64,000 bases of DNA from Myxococcus stipitatus DSM 14675 (GTDB lineage Bacteria > Myxococcota > Myxococcia > Myxococcales > Myxococcaceae), in NCBI RefSeq assembly GCF_000331735.1, contig NC_020126.1, positions 8,869,501-8,933,500 on the forward strand. The letters run 5' to 3'. A model generated the notes under the pieces. That model saw nothing but the letters and a program-made list of their open reading frames with translations, did no database searches and had not been told where the DNA came from. Made by a program: the position numbers and the translations under genes. Shown here piece after piece: positions 16,022 through 25,207 of the stretch. Within the stretch, counting starts at the first letter, position 1, and each line of letters starts with the position of its first letter.

Positions 16022-18579
16022 AACACGAGGGCTGCTGCGAGCCGACCCCCGACGCCCGCGAGAACCCACCCGGGCTCTCCGCGCTGCGCTACCGCACGGG
16101 CACGTGGGCCACCTTCCGCGCGGCGATGGTGACGCAACTCCCGCTGGAGAGCGTGCAACCCGAGAACGGCCCCGCGAAGCGACCGCTGGCCGCGCTCACC
16201 GCCAGGGACCCGTCCGACCCGACCATCGCGCTGCTCGACGCGACGGCGTGTGTGCTCGACGTCCTGACCTTCTACCAGGAGCGACAACTCAACGAGGTGT
16301 TCCTCGCCACCGCGCGCGAGCGGATATCGCTGGTGCAGATTGCCCGCGCCCTGGGCTACGAGCCGGGCCCGGGTCTGGCGGCCTCCGGCTACCTCGCGTT
16401 CAACGTGTCGCCCCAGGCCACCGAGCCGCTGCTCGTGCCCGTCGGCACCGCCGTGATGGCGATGCCCGAGGGCAACACGCCTCCGCCCGTGTTCGAGACG
16501 GACGAAGGGTTCGAGGCCCGGCTCGAGTACAACAAGCTGCCCGTCAGCCGGCGCCTTCCGCGCGCGGACCTCAAGAAGGGCGACCACCACCTCTGGGTCC
16601 ACGGGCTCACGACGCGCGCGCAGCGCGGCGATGGCGTGCTCATCTACGGCACGGACCGGCTCGGCACGCCGGGCAGCGAGCGCTGGGAGTTCCGGCGCAT
16701 CGCCGCGTTCGAGACGGACACGGCGCACGACGAGACGAAGCTCACGTTCGAGCGAGGGCTGGGCGACAGCTACACGGCCCCGCCGGAGCGCGCGCTGGAG
16801 GTGCTCCTCTTCCGCAACCGCGCCTCGCTGTTCGGCCACAACGCGCCCGACTGGAAGCTGCAGTCGGACCAGACGCAGCTCACCGCGTGGTGGAGCGCGG
16901 GCGGCAGCATGAATGGTGTTCCCGATGCGGGCGTGGACGGACGCACGCGACTGCTCAGCGCCACGAAGCCCGTGGTGCAGTGGCCGAAGTTCGAGCTGGC
17001 GGATGACCCCGCCGTGGGCACGTCCTCGGTGGACCTGGACCGCGACTACAACGGCATCCTGAAGAACAGCTGGGTGACCCTCACGGACGGCTACAACGTG
17101 GAGGCCTACAAGGTCCTGCAGGCCAGCACCCGCGCCCGGCAGGACTTCACGCTCACCGGCAAGGTCACGCGCATCAAGCTCCAAGGCGAGAACCTCAGCG
17201 TCTTCGGCCGCCGAGCGACCACGGTCTGGTGCGAGCCCGACTCGTTCCAGCACGTGGGCGAACCCGACCTCAGCCCGGTCACCGGCGCCACGCTCTCCCT
17301 CGACGGCCCCTATCCGGAGCTCACCGGCAGGCTGCTCGGAGTCCACGGCCTGGATGCCCTCACGGAGGCTCCCGCGGGCGAGGTGGTGCGCATCGTGTCC
17401 GCCACGGTGAACGCGGACGGGAAGACCACGCTCCTGGTCGACCCGCCCCTCTCGTCCAAGTACGTGCGCGCGGAGGTCGTGCTCAACGCCAACGTCACGC
17501 GTGCGACGCATGGACAGACAGCGCCGGACGAGGTGCTCGGCAGCGGCAACGCGGCGCAGGCCTTCCAGCGCTTCGTCCTCAAGGGGAAGCCCCTCACCCA
17601 CGTCCCCTCCGCCGAGGAGCCCGGCGGCCAGGCGGCGCTCACCCTCCGCGTCGGCGGCGCGGCCTGGACGCGTGTGCCGTCACTCCATGGCCAGCCCAAG
17701 GACGCGCTCGTCTATTCGCTTCGCTATGCGTCGGACGGGAGCACCGTGGTGGAGTTGGGCGACGGCGAGATGGGGGCGCGTCTTCCACCGGGCGCGGAGA
17801 ACGTCGTCGCCTCGTATCGGACGGGGCTGGGGCTGGTGGGAGAGGTCGCTCGGGGCCGGGCCTCGCTGCTCACGCGCAGGCCCGTGGGCATCGACAGCGC
17901 GCTCAACCCCACTGCGTTCTCGGGCGCGGCCGACCCGGAGTCCATCGCGGAGATCCGCTCGAATGCGCCCAACTCCGTGCTCACGCTGGGACGGCTCGTG
18001 TCCATCCAGGACTACGAGGACTTCGCGCGCTCGTTCGCGGGCATCGGCAAGGCGCTCGCCGTGGGCATCTGGGCTGGGCAGCGGCGGCTGGTCCACCTGA
18101 CGGTGGCCAGCGCGAGCGGCAAGCCCCTGGGCCCCACCGACCCCGTGCTCGTCACCCTCGCCGAGTCGCTCGTCCAATACCAAGACCCCGTGCACCGCGC
18201 GGTGGTGGACAGCTACGAGGAGCGCGCGTTCGGGCTCGTCGCGTCGTTGCTCATCGACCCGGCCTATCGCTGGGAGGACATCGACGCGGCGGCGCGGGCG
18301 GCGCTCTTCGGCGCCTTCGACTTCTCCCACCGACGCTTCGGCCAGGGCGTCACTCCCGCCGAGGTCGTCACCGTGCTGCAAGCCGTTGAAGGAGTGCTCG
18401 CGGTCGACCTGGACAAGCTGTACCGCACGGACCTCACGCTCGCCGCGCAGGCCGCGCCGCCGCAGCTGCTCATCGAGGCGAGCGGCCCCGTGACGAGCGG
18501 AGGGCTCCGCACGAAGGCCGACCTGCTGCTCGTGTCGAGAAACGCAGCCGACATCGCGCTGTCGAGGAGGTCCGAATGA
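16018..18579 (+). CDS. Baseplate J-like protein 2 (Afp12-like)
   Basis: An 853-residue protein with the same overall plan as the gene before it. The N-terminal helical part (D-V-L-T-F-Y-Q-E-R-Q-L-N-E, then A-R-E-R-I-S-L-V-Q-I-A-R-A-L-G-Y) is followed by a long beta-rich insert (about 150-450) and a C-terminal wedge domain containing L-V-S-I-Q-D-Y-E-D-F-A-R-S-F-A-G-I. This corresponds to Afp12/gp6-type wedge proteins. It overlaps both neighbours by 4 bases. Two successive J-like proteins of unequal size are normal in eCIS and form a heterodimeric wedge. Confidence 0.86.
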   Translation: MKHEGCCEPTPDARENPPGLSALRYRTGTWATFRAAMVTQLPLESVQPENGPAKRPLAALTARDPSDPTIALLDATACVLDVLTFYQERQLNEVFLATARERISLVQIARALGYEPGPGLAASGYLAFNVSPQATEPLLVPVGTAVMAMPEGNTPPPVFETDEGFEARLEYNKLPVSRRLPRADLKKGDHHLWVHGLTTRAQRGDGVLIYGTDRLGTPGSERWEFRRIAAFETDTAHDETKLTFERGLGDSYTAPPERALEVLLFRNRASLFGHNAPDWKLQSDQTQLTAWWSAGGSMNGVPDAGVDGRTRLLSATKPVVQWPKFELADDPAVGTSSVDLDRDYNGILKNSWVTLTDGYNVEAYKVLQASTRARQDFTLTGKVTRIKLQGENLSVFGRRATTVWCEPDSFQHVGEPDLSPVTGATLSLDGPYPELTGRLLGVHGLDALTEAPAGEVVRIVSATVNADGKTTLLVDPPLSSKYVRAEVVLNANVTRATHGQTAPDEVLGSGNAAQAFQRFVLKGKPLTHVPSAEEPGGQAALTLRVGGAAWTRVPSLHGQPKDALVYSLRYASDGSTVVELGDGEMGARLPPGAENVVASYRTGLGLVGEVARGRASLLTRRPVGIDSALNPTAFSGAADPESIAEIRSNAPNSVLTLGRLVSIQDYEDFARSFAGIGKALAVGIWAGQRRLVHLTVASASGKPLGPTDPVLVTLAESLVQYQDPVHRAVVDSYEERAFGLVASLLIDPAYRWEDIDAAARAALFGAFDFSHRRFGQGVTPAEVVTVLQAVEGVLAVDLDKLYRTDLTLAAQAAPPQLLIEASGPVTSGGLRTKADLLLVSRNAADIALSRRSE

Positions 18580-20735
18580 GCGGCCGAGAGTCGCTGTACG
18601 CGCGACTGCCCGCCATCTACCGGCGGCGCGACGCGGAGCTGGGAGGCCCTCTCCGCGCGCTCCTGTCGGTGATTGACCGGCAGCTGGAGACCGTCCGCGC
18701 CGACATCGAGACGACGTGGGACAACGCCTTCGTGGAGACCGCCGAGGAGTGGCTCATCCCCTACCTCGGCGGCGCCCTCGGCGTCCCCGTCGCGCGGGAT
18801 GTGCAGGCCATCGCCTTCAGTCGCCGGGCGCTGGTGGCGAACACGCTCGGCTACCGCCGCCGCAAGGGCACGGCGGCGATGTTGGAGCAGCTGTCTCGAG
18901 ACCTCACCAACTACCCCGCGCGCGTCGTGGAGTTCTTCACGCGCCTGGCCTGGAACGAGTCCATCAACCACCCCACGGGCCGGCACGCCACGCTCGACCT
19001 CCGGAGCACGGTGGCGCTCGAGCGACTCTCCGGCCCCTTCGAGGAAGCCACGCGCACCGTCGACGTGCGCTCCATCCACTCCGGACGCGGCCAGCACAAC
19101 CTCCCCAACATCGGCCTCTTCCTCTGGCGCACGCAGCTTCGTGCGCTCACCGCCGCGACAGCGCCCAGCATGGCGCTCGTCGGACAGTCGGCGTTCCGGT
19201 TCAACCCGTTCGGCGTGGACCGGCCGCTGTACGCCGCGCTGGAGACGGAGACCGACCCGGCCGCCATCGCCACCGAGGCCTCGGTTCCGCTCGCGCTCTC
19301 GCGTCGACGACTGTGGGAGCGGGCGCGCCAGTTGGGCAGTCAGATGAAGTTCCCGTTCTCCATCGCGGTGCATGGCCTGGAGGGAGGGAACAACCCCGTC
19401 GTGCGCCCCGTGAGCGCCACGCAGGTGGCCATCTGCGACCTCTCCGCCATCGAGACGAATCCCGCCACCGTCGCGGCCGACCAGGTGGTGGTCGACCCGG
19501 AGCTGGGCCGCTTCGTGCTGGGCAGCGACTTCACGACGGGCTTGAGCGGCATCGAGGTCTTCACCCACCACATCATCGCCACGGCGGGACAGCTCGGCGC
19601 GGGACCGTGGGACCGCGATGACGATGCGCAAGCGTGGCTGGAGCGCTTCACCGCGCCACCGGAGGCTCGCACCATCGGCTTCCAAGTATTGGTGGCTCGC
19701 CGAGGCACGGGTCCGGATGTGGTGCCCACGCTCGACCAGGCCGTCACGCGCTGGCACGACTACTTGAACGGCCTGCCCGGTGACGCGGCACGAGGCCGCG
19801 CGCTGGGCATCATCCTCATCGGCGACAGCGCGACCCACGCCCCACCCGCGCAGGTCATCCGTGTCCCCACGGGCGCCGTGCTGGGAATCCTCGGCGCCAC
19901 CTGGCCCGAGGTGCCCGAGGCCCCCGGCACCCGCATCAAGGGCGAGATGGTCGCGGAGGGCGTGCGCCCCCTCGTGACGGGGGACCTCCTCATTCAAGGC
20001 AACGCGACGTCCGCGACGAACCGAGGCGAGGTGCTGCTCGGAGGCTTCGCCCTGACGGGCAGTGTCCGGGTGGAGCTGGGCTCGCTGGACAGGCTCCGGC
20101 TCGCATCCCTCAGTGTGCTCGGCGCACAGGCTGTTCGCGTGAACACCACCAACGGGAGCAACGCGGCGCTGGAGTTGACGCTCGAGCGCACCATCGCCAA
20201 TGGCATCACGGCCTATCAGTCCATTGGGAACATCGTCCTCACCGACAGCGCGGTGACGGGCGCCCTTCACGCGCCCAAGAGCCCACTCGAGGCCCGAGGC
20301 TCGACGGTGCTCGGCGCCTGCCAGTCGGGCCGCCTGTCGGCGTCGAACTGCATCTTCGTGGGCGCGGTCCTGGTCGAGCAGCACCAGGAAGGGTGCCTGC
20401 GCTTCTCGTACTACCCGCGCGCCAACAGCCGCGTGCCCCCGAGCTTCCGCTGCCAGCCGGACCTCGCCTTCGAGGCGGCCGAGGGCAACGCCCAGCTCAC
20501 CACGCTCGTGGGCCTGCGCATGAAGCCGCGCTTCGTCAGCACCGACCCGCACGCTCCCGGCTTCCTGCTGCTGGACCCGGAGTGCCCGCCTGAAATCCGT
20601 ACCGCCGCCGAAGACGGTGGCGAGCCCGGCTGCTGGCACCACCTGCAGCACGGCATCCGCCTCGCGAACCTCCGCAACGCCATTCCCCAGTTCCTGCGCT
20701 TCGGTATGGAGCCCGGGATCTTCTTCCTCGTGTGA
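18576..20735 (+). CDS. Phage tail protein I-like protein with long beta-repeat C-terminus
   Basis: A 719-residue protein. Residues 1-130 match tail protein I: Y-A-R-L-P-A-I-Y-R-x-R-D, then T-W-D-N-A-F-V-E-T-x-E-E-W-L-I-P-Y-L-G, then A-N-T-L-G-Y-R-R-R-K-G-T. That domain ties the baseplate to fibres in P2-like phages. The region from about 400 to 640 has regularly spaced short strands with G-S-V/L-R-V and A-x-N-C-I-F patterns, suggesting a beta-helix. An unusual length for tail protein I, which is usually about 200 residues, makes it a likely baseplate-fibre fusion. It overlaps the previous gene by 4 bases. Confidence 0.82.
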   Translation: MSGRESLYARLPAIYRRRDAELGGPLRALLSVIDRQLETVRADIETTWDNAFVETAEEWLIPYLGGALGVPVARDVQAIAFSRRALVANTLGYRRRKGTAAMLEQLSRDLTNYPARVVEFFTRLAWNESINHPTGRHATLDLRSTVALERLSGPFEEATRTVDVRSIHSGRGQHNLPNIGLFLWRTQLRALTAATAPSMALVGQSAFRFNPFGVDRPLYAALETETDPAAIATEASVPLALSRRRLWERARQLGSQMKFPFSIAVHGLEGGNNPVVRPVSATQVAICDLSAIETNPATVAADQVVVDPELGRFVLGSDFTTGLSGIEVFTHHIIATAGQLGAGPWDRDDDAQAWLERFTAPPEARTIGFQVLVARRGTGPDVVPTLDQAVTRWHDYLNGLPGDAARGRALGIILIGDSATHAPPAQVIRVPTGAVLGILGATWPEVPEAPGTRIKGEMVAEGVRPLVTGDLLIQGNATSATNRGEVLLGGFALTGSVRVELGSLDRLRLASLSVLGAQAVRVNTTNGSNAALELTLERTIANGITAYQSIGNIVLTDSAVTGALHAPKSPLEARGSTVLGACQSGRLSASNCIFVGAVLVEQHQEGCLRFSYYPRANSRVPPSFRCQPDLAFEAAEGNAQLTTLVGLRMKPRFVSTDPHAPGFLLLDPECPPEIRTAAEDGGEPGCWHHLQHGIRLANLRNAIPQFLRFGMEPGIFFLV

Positions 20736-20744
20736 GAGAGCACC

Positions 20745-23393
20745 ATGAACGGTGACCTGACCCGCTCCACCTTCGACCCCAGCGACGAGTTCACGTCCGT
20801 CCGCGCCCAGCAAGGCCGAGTGATGCTGGACGTCGACCACAACGAGCAAGTCGACATCCAGCTCCACGACACGCGCTCCGGCCGCATGGACCTCGTGGGC
20901 GGCTCCGGAGCCCCCACCGACGCGGCGGGCTTCGGTGTCACCCTCTCGGGGGGACAGCCCGTGCTCGGCGTGGGGCGGTATCTCGTCGACGGCATCCGCG
21001 TCGCGAACTCCGCGCAGGTCAACCTGGCGCAGCCGCAGCCGTTCCTCCCGGTGAGCTCGCTGCCCTCGACGGAGGGGGCGTGGCTTGCGTACCTGGAGGT
21101 CTGGGAGCGCCCGCTGACCGCCGTGGAGGAGCCCTCCATCCGAGAGGTCGCCCTGGGCGGCCCCGACACAACCCTCCGCGAGCAACGCGTCTGGCAGGTG
21201 CGCTGGCTGCGAGTGGGGAACGGCGGTACGGGTGATTGCTCTACAGCCGCCACCGCGTTGCAGAACCTGGGGCTCACGTATGACGGCACGCTCCAGCCGC
21301 GCCTGGCGCCATCCGCCGCGAGCGGTCCGTGCATCGTCTCCGAGGCCTCGGACTTCCGGGGGCTGGAGAACCAGCTCTACCGGGTGGAGGTGCACGCGGG
21401 GAACATCGGGCCGGACGGTGCGCCCACGGGGCTTGCACCCAGCATCAAGTGGAGCCGGGACAACGGCGCCATCATCGCCTCGGCGGTGGGGTTGGTGACG
21501 TCGTCGCCGCTGGTGTTGCAGGTGGACCGGCTCGGGCCGGGTGGCGCGGCGGGGTTCGAGATTGGGGGGACCATCGAGGTCAAGGGCGAGGCGGAGGTGC
21601 TCACCGGGGTTCCGGGCATCCTCGCGCGCATCGATGACGTGCAGGCGGACACGCTCCGGCTCACGCTCCTGGGCTCGACGCTGGCGCAGTTGCAGGCCAC
21701 GCTCGCGGGCAAGCGCGTGGTGGTGCGACGGTGGGACTCGGTGGGGGCTGTCGGCATCGTGAACAACACGTTCCTGCCCCTGGGGACGGATGGGCTGCAG
21801 GTCCGGTTCGACACGACGAAGCGCTACCGCACCGGAGACTTCTGGCTCATCCCGGCGCGCACGGCGGCGCTTCCGGGGACGGGGAAGCAGCTCGACTGGC
21901 CCCTGGCGAATGGCTCGCCGACGGACTTCGAGACGCGTCCGGCGCAGGGGGTGGTGCGCCATCGTGTTCCCCTCGCGCTGCTGGACCGCACCGGGGCGGG
22001 CGGTTGGGCGGTGCGCTCCGACTGCCGCAAGCTGTTCCCTCCGCTGACAACACTGTGGACCCTCACGTCGGCAGGAGGGGATGGGCAGCACGGCCGAGGT
22101 GAGGAGTGGCTCCCCGCGCCGCTGGCGGTGGTCGTCACGCATGGGAGCGCGCCCATCGCGGGGGCGCGGGTTCGCTTCCGGGTGACGAGTGGTGGCGGGC
22201 AGATCAGCGCGGCGGCGCCCGCGGCTCCCGCGCCCGCGGGACAGATTGACGTCACGACGGATGCGAGTGGGATTGCGCGTGTGTACATGCGGCTGGGCGC
22301 GGGGCCCAGCAAGGGCCTGGCTTCCGCGGTGTGGGAGCCGGCGCTCGCGCAGACGGTCGAAGCAGTCAGGCTGGGGCCCAACAACGCGCCCATCGGTGCG
22401 CCCATCTCGTTCGTCGCGCAGACGGCGAACCAGCTCAACCTCCACATCGTCGGGGGCAACGGGCAGCAGGGACGACCGGGCGAGACGCTGGAGGTGGCGC
22501 TGCGGGTGCGCATCGATGACGGCATCCGGCCCATCGAGAACGCGGTGGTCGAGTTCACGGTGCTCAACCGCATCTTCAACGGACAGGGGCTCAACGAGGA
22601 CCAGGGCGGGAGCGTGCATGCGAGCGCGCGCTTCGTGTCGGGAGAGAAGTGGACGAACGGGGTGCGCTATCACACGGTCCGCACCTCGACGGACTCGGAG
22701 GGTGTCGCGCAGGTGCAGTGGATTCTGGGGACGCTGCTGGACCTGACGACTCAGCGCATCGAGGCTCGGCTCGTCGACAGGGCTGGGAACGCGACGACGG
22801 TGCAAACGGGGCTCTTCCTCGCGCAGCTGGCGCTCGCGAGTGAAGTGGTCTGGCAGCCCAATGTCGCGTGGCTCGCGACGGTGTTGCAGGGGCCGAACCG
22901 GAATGCGCAGGAGGCCATCGACGAGCTGGCTCGGCGCATCAACGTCCTTCAGCAGGAGAGCGGGCACCTCAACCCCTTCACGGGGCTGCAGTGGCGCAAT
23001 ACCTCGAACGCCTACGCGGCGCTCGGGCCGAACACGAAGGTCCCCAGCACGTCGCTCGCGGCGATCGTCTTCCGTGACGACCTGGTGCCGCCTGGGCGGA
23101 ACACGGGGGCCACGACGCCGCATGGCGGCATCCGGGTGTATGTCGAGCTGCCGTATGCGTCCCATGCCGACGTGCCGCTGGTGTTGAACCTGGGCGGCAC
23201 AGTGGCGAAGGGGACGCAGGGCTGGGAGTGGCGGATGTCGAGCGCCGCGCGCTCCTCGATTTCGAAGTACTACAACGCGCTGATTCCGGTGCGGGTGACG
23301 GTGGTGCCGAGGTGGCTGCCGGGAGGAATCGACACGGACAGCACGCAGGTGCACGAGTTCAGCTTCGAGTTCGTCACGCCGATTCTGGGATGA
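20745..23393 (+). CDS. DUF6519 protein with Ig-like modules, candidate fibre or receptor binder
   Basis: An 882-residue protein beginning with the DUF6519 signature (G-D-L-T-R-S-T-F-D-P, then Q-Q-G-R-V-M-L-D-V-D-H-N-E-Q). This family occurs in contractile tail loci. Residues about 450-560 and 565-690 look like two bacterial Ig-like modules of the invasin/Big-1 kind (P-I-A-G-A-R-V-R-F-R-V, then T-D-A-S-G-I-A-R-V; P-I-E-N-A-V-V-E-F-T-V, then T-D-S-E-G-V-A-Q-V). It is the last gene before a strong hairpin, where fibre genes usually sit, and no Afp13-type trimeric fibre is seen. I infer a role in surface attachment. Confidence 0.8.
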   Translation: MNGDLTRSTFDPSDEFTSVRAQQGRVMLDVDHNEQVDIQLHDTRSGRMDLVGGSGAPTDAAGFGVTLSGGQPVLGVGRYLVDGIRVANSAQVNLAQPQPFLPVSSLPSTEGAWLAYLEVWERPLTAVEEPSIREVALGGPDTTLREQRVWQVRWLRVGNGGTGDCSTAATALQNLGLTYDGTLQPRLAPSAASGPCIVSEASDFRGLENQLYRVEVHAGNIGPDGAPTGLAPSIKWSRDNGAIIASAVGLVTSSPLVLQVDRLGPGGAAGFEIGGTIEVKGEAEVLTGVPGILARIDDVQADTLRLTLLGSTLAQLQATLAGKRVVVRRWDSVGAVGIVNNTFLPLGTDGLQVRFDTTKRYRTGDFWLIPARTAALPGTGKQLDWPLANGSPTDFETRPAQGVVRHRVPLALLDRTGAGGWAVRSDCRKLFPPLTTLWTLTSAGGDGQHGRGEEWLPAPLAVVVTHGSAPIAGARVRFRVTSGGGQISAAAPAAPAPAGQIDVTTDASGIARVYMRLGAGPSKGLASAVWEPALAQTVEAVRLGPNNAPIGAPISFVAQTANQLNLHIVGGNGQQGRPGETLEVALRVRIDDGIRPIENAVVEFTVLNRIFNGQGLNEDQGGSVHASARFVSGEKWTNGVRYHTVRTSTDSEGVAQVQWILGTLLDLTTQRIEARLVDRAGNATTVQTGLFLAQLALASEVVWQPNVAWLATVLQGPNRNAQEAIDELARRINVLQQESGHLNPFTGLQWRNTSNAYAALGPNTKVPSTSLAAIVFRDDLVPPGRNTGATTPHGGIRVYVELPYASHADVPLVLNLGGTVAKGTQGWEWRMSSAARSSISKYYNALIPVRVTVVPRWLPGGIDTDSTQVHEFSFEFVTPILG

Positions 23394-23398
23394 AACGT

Positions 23399-23435
23399 GA
23401 CCCGAGGCCTGGTTGGCCAGCACCGGCCTCGGGTC
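23399..23435 (+). terminator. Hairpin terminator of the eCIS operon
   Basis: A perfect 11-bp stem (GACCCGAGGCC with GGCCTCGGGTC) encloses a 15-base loop and begins 5 bases after the DUF6519 stop codon. The downstream T-content is low, as is common for hairpins in this window. Confidence 0.75.
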
Positions 23436-24179
23436 GTGCTCCCGTTTGTCCTACAGAGGCACGCTGGCACGACGCCTCTCGGGAGCTGCCTGGTCTTGGG
23501 TATTACTGGACACTCCGCCTGGCTTCGGCGCTCCCCGCTGTTCTCGCCCAAGTCGGATACAGACTCTGAACGGCCCGATGACTCGAGACACACAGAAACC
23601 GACGTCAAGACGAGTCGACACAAAGAGTGAGCAAAAACCCGCTGTGATTGTCGTTCATCTGCCCTTTTCTAGTTCCAGTCCGCGGCCGGCGCACTTCCCC
23701 ATGCCGACCTCTCGCATTCCCCTTTCAAGAACCCCATCTCAGAACTTCAGTTTAACGCACGGGGGGTGAGAGTGGCAATGTGGCATACCGCGCTGGATTG
23801 AGCCTCGAGCCCGGACAGCGCAGGCGCCTCGCCAGATTCCCAACGACCTGGTGCAGGGGAGCGAAAGACCCTCAGGGGAACAAGCAGCGCCCTGTGCGAT
23901 GCACGATGGCATCCAGGGATAGACTGTGCCGACAGCCGAGCCAATCGAAGTCGACCGGTCATTCAGGGGGCCCGAACCATGACATCACCCAGCGCTCTTC
24001 TCTCTTCCGTGAGGAGACTTCCCCTGGTGTCTGGCAGCTCCAAGACATGCAACTGAGGGCAGACGAGTCTCAAGCCTTTCGAGCAGGGGACTCGCGCTCT
24101 TCATGGGGCTACGCTGGACACTCCGACGGCGCAATGCCCTCCGTCGAGAAGCTGTTCGGAAGCCGAGGAGGATACTGGC
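23436..24179. other. Non-coding spacer between the eCIS operon and the effector cassette
   Basis: About 740 bases without a convincing gene. Open frames present (for example + strand 23780-24235) have amino-acid mixes unlike real proteins here and lack ribosome sites. The stretch is visibly AT-richer than the flanking genes, with runs such as CCCTTTTCTAG and CAGTTTAACG. It ends with GAGGAGG just before the DUF2169 GTG. No tRNA, repeat or recombinase is visible. It probably holds the promoter of the downstream cassette, but no box stands out. Confidence 0.6.
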
Positions 24180-25199
24180 GTGCTGCAAGTCCGCAACGAG
24201 ACCCCATTCGTTCCTGGGATCTTCCTGTTCCCTGACGCCCAAGGTGTGGACACGCTCTACGTCGTGGTGAAAGCCACGTTCGAGATTGGCCGCGCCGGAC
24301 TCCAAGTCGCGGAGAAGCAACAAAGCCTCGTCCTCGCTGACGAGTATTGGGGCGAGCCCGCGAAGTCGAGCCTGAAGTACGCCAGTGAGGCGCATCTGCT
24401 GAAGCCCGGCACGGACGTGGTGCTGGTGGGCGATGCGCATGCACCGAAGGGGCAGCCGGTTCCTTCGAGCCTTGTCTCCGTCAAGGTGGGCGCCCTGCGC
24501 AAGGTCATCCAAGTCTTCGGGAACCGGCACTGGACTGGCGGGCTCGTTTCACCCAGTCCTTCACGCCCAGAGCCCTTCCTCCGGATGCCTCTCGTCTACG
24601 AGCGGGCGTATGGCGGAGTGCATGTGGTGGACGCCGCGCGGGGCAAGGTACTCGCCGAGGAGCGCAACCCCGTGGGGCATGGGTTTCGAGGCAAGCGCAG
24701 CGCATCCGAGATGGCGGGGCAGCCGCTACCCAACCTGGAGGACCCTCTCCGGCGCATCCAGGGTATCTCCGACGCTCCCACTCCGACTGGGTTTGGATTC
24801 GTGGCGCCCTCCTGGCAGCCTCGCCAGTCTTTTGCCGGGACGTATGACGAGGCATGGCAGAAGCAGCGTGCGCCGTACCTTCCACTCAACTTTCGCTCGG
24901 AGTTCTTCCTGACAGGCGCGCCGGAGCTGTGCACCCGGCAGTTCCTGAAGGGGGGCGAGCCCGTGGAGATCATCGGTGCCTCGCGAGAAGGGGCGCAGCG
25001 CTTCCGGCTGCCGACCTGTGCGCTCGACGTGGCGGTGAAGGTCGCAGGCCAACAGGTGAAGCCCTCGCTCCAACTGGAGACCCTCCTCTTGGAGCCTGGC
25101 GAGGGCCGGTTCTCGCTGCTCTGGCGCGGTGCGGTCCCCTGCGACAAACAAACCCTGAAGGTCGAGCAGGCGCACTTCCAGCTGCGCTCCCTGGCGTGA
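24180..25199 (+). CDS. DUF2169 family adaptor protein of a T6SS-type effector cassette
   Basis: A 339-residue protein of the DUF2169 family. The start has the typical N-E-T-P-F x x G x F L F P D, then V-V-V-K-A-T-F x I pattern, and the middle has V-Y-E-R-A-Y-G-G and N-P-V-G-x-G-F. Members act as adaptors that load effectors onto PAAR/VgrG spikes in T6SS; the Agrobacterium Tde2 locus is the known example. The GTG at 24180 is preceded by GAGGAGG. The next gene follows after 8 bases, and a DUF4150 PAAR-like protein lies four genes downstream, matching the known DUF2169-effector-immunity-PAAR grouping. Confidence 0.88.
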   Translation: MLQVRNETPFVPGIFLFPDAQGVDTLYVVVKATFEIGRAGLQVAEKQQSLVLADEYWGEPAKSSLKYASEAHLLKPGTDVVLVGDAHAPKGQPVPSSLVSVKVGALRKVIQVFGNRHWTGGLVSPSPSRPEPFLRMPLVYERAYGGVHVVDAARGKVLAEERNPVGHGFRGKRSASEMAGQPLPNLEDPLRRIQGISDAPTPTGFGFVAPSWQPRQSFAGTYDEAWQKQRAPYLPLNFRSEFFLTGAPELCTRQFLKGGEPVEIIGASREGAQRFRLPTCALDVAVKVAGQQVKPSLQLETLLLEPGEGRFSLLWRGAVPCDKQTLKVEQAHFQLRSLA

Positions 25200-25207
25200 G
25201 GAGCGAG

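Noticed and set aside
18264-23423. A 1719-codon open frame on the - strand opposite the baseplate genes
   Set aside because: It is antisense to clearly recognisable baseplate genes. Its product is Arg/His/Gln-rich with no family signal. Long antisense frames are expected in DNA with very high GC at third codon positions.
23436-24179. Mobile element or attachment site at the tRNA-free eCIS/cassette junction
   Set aside because: No transposase, integrase, inverted terminal repeats or target duplication is visible. The tRNA-Pro gene is 5 kb away and has no partial copy that I can find nearby.
23780-24235. Possible 151-residue gene in the spacer before the DUF2169 gene
   Set aside because: The residue mix is unlike a folded protein, there is no ribosome site, and it overlaps the well-supported DUF2169 start.
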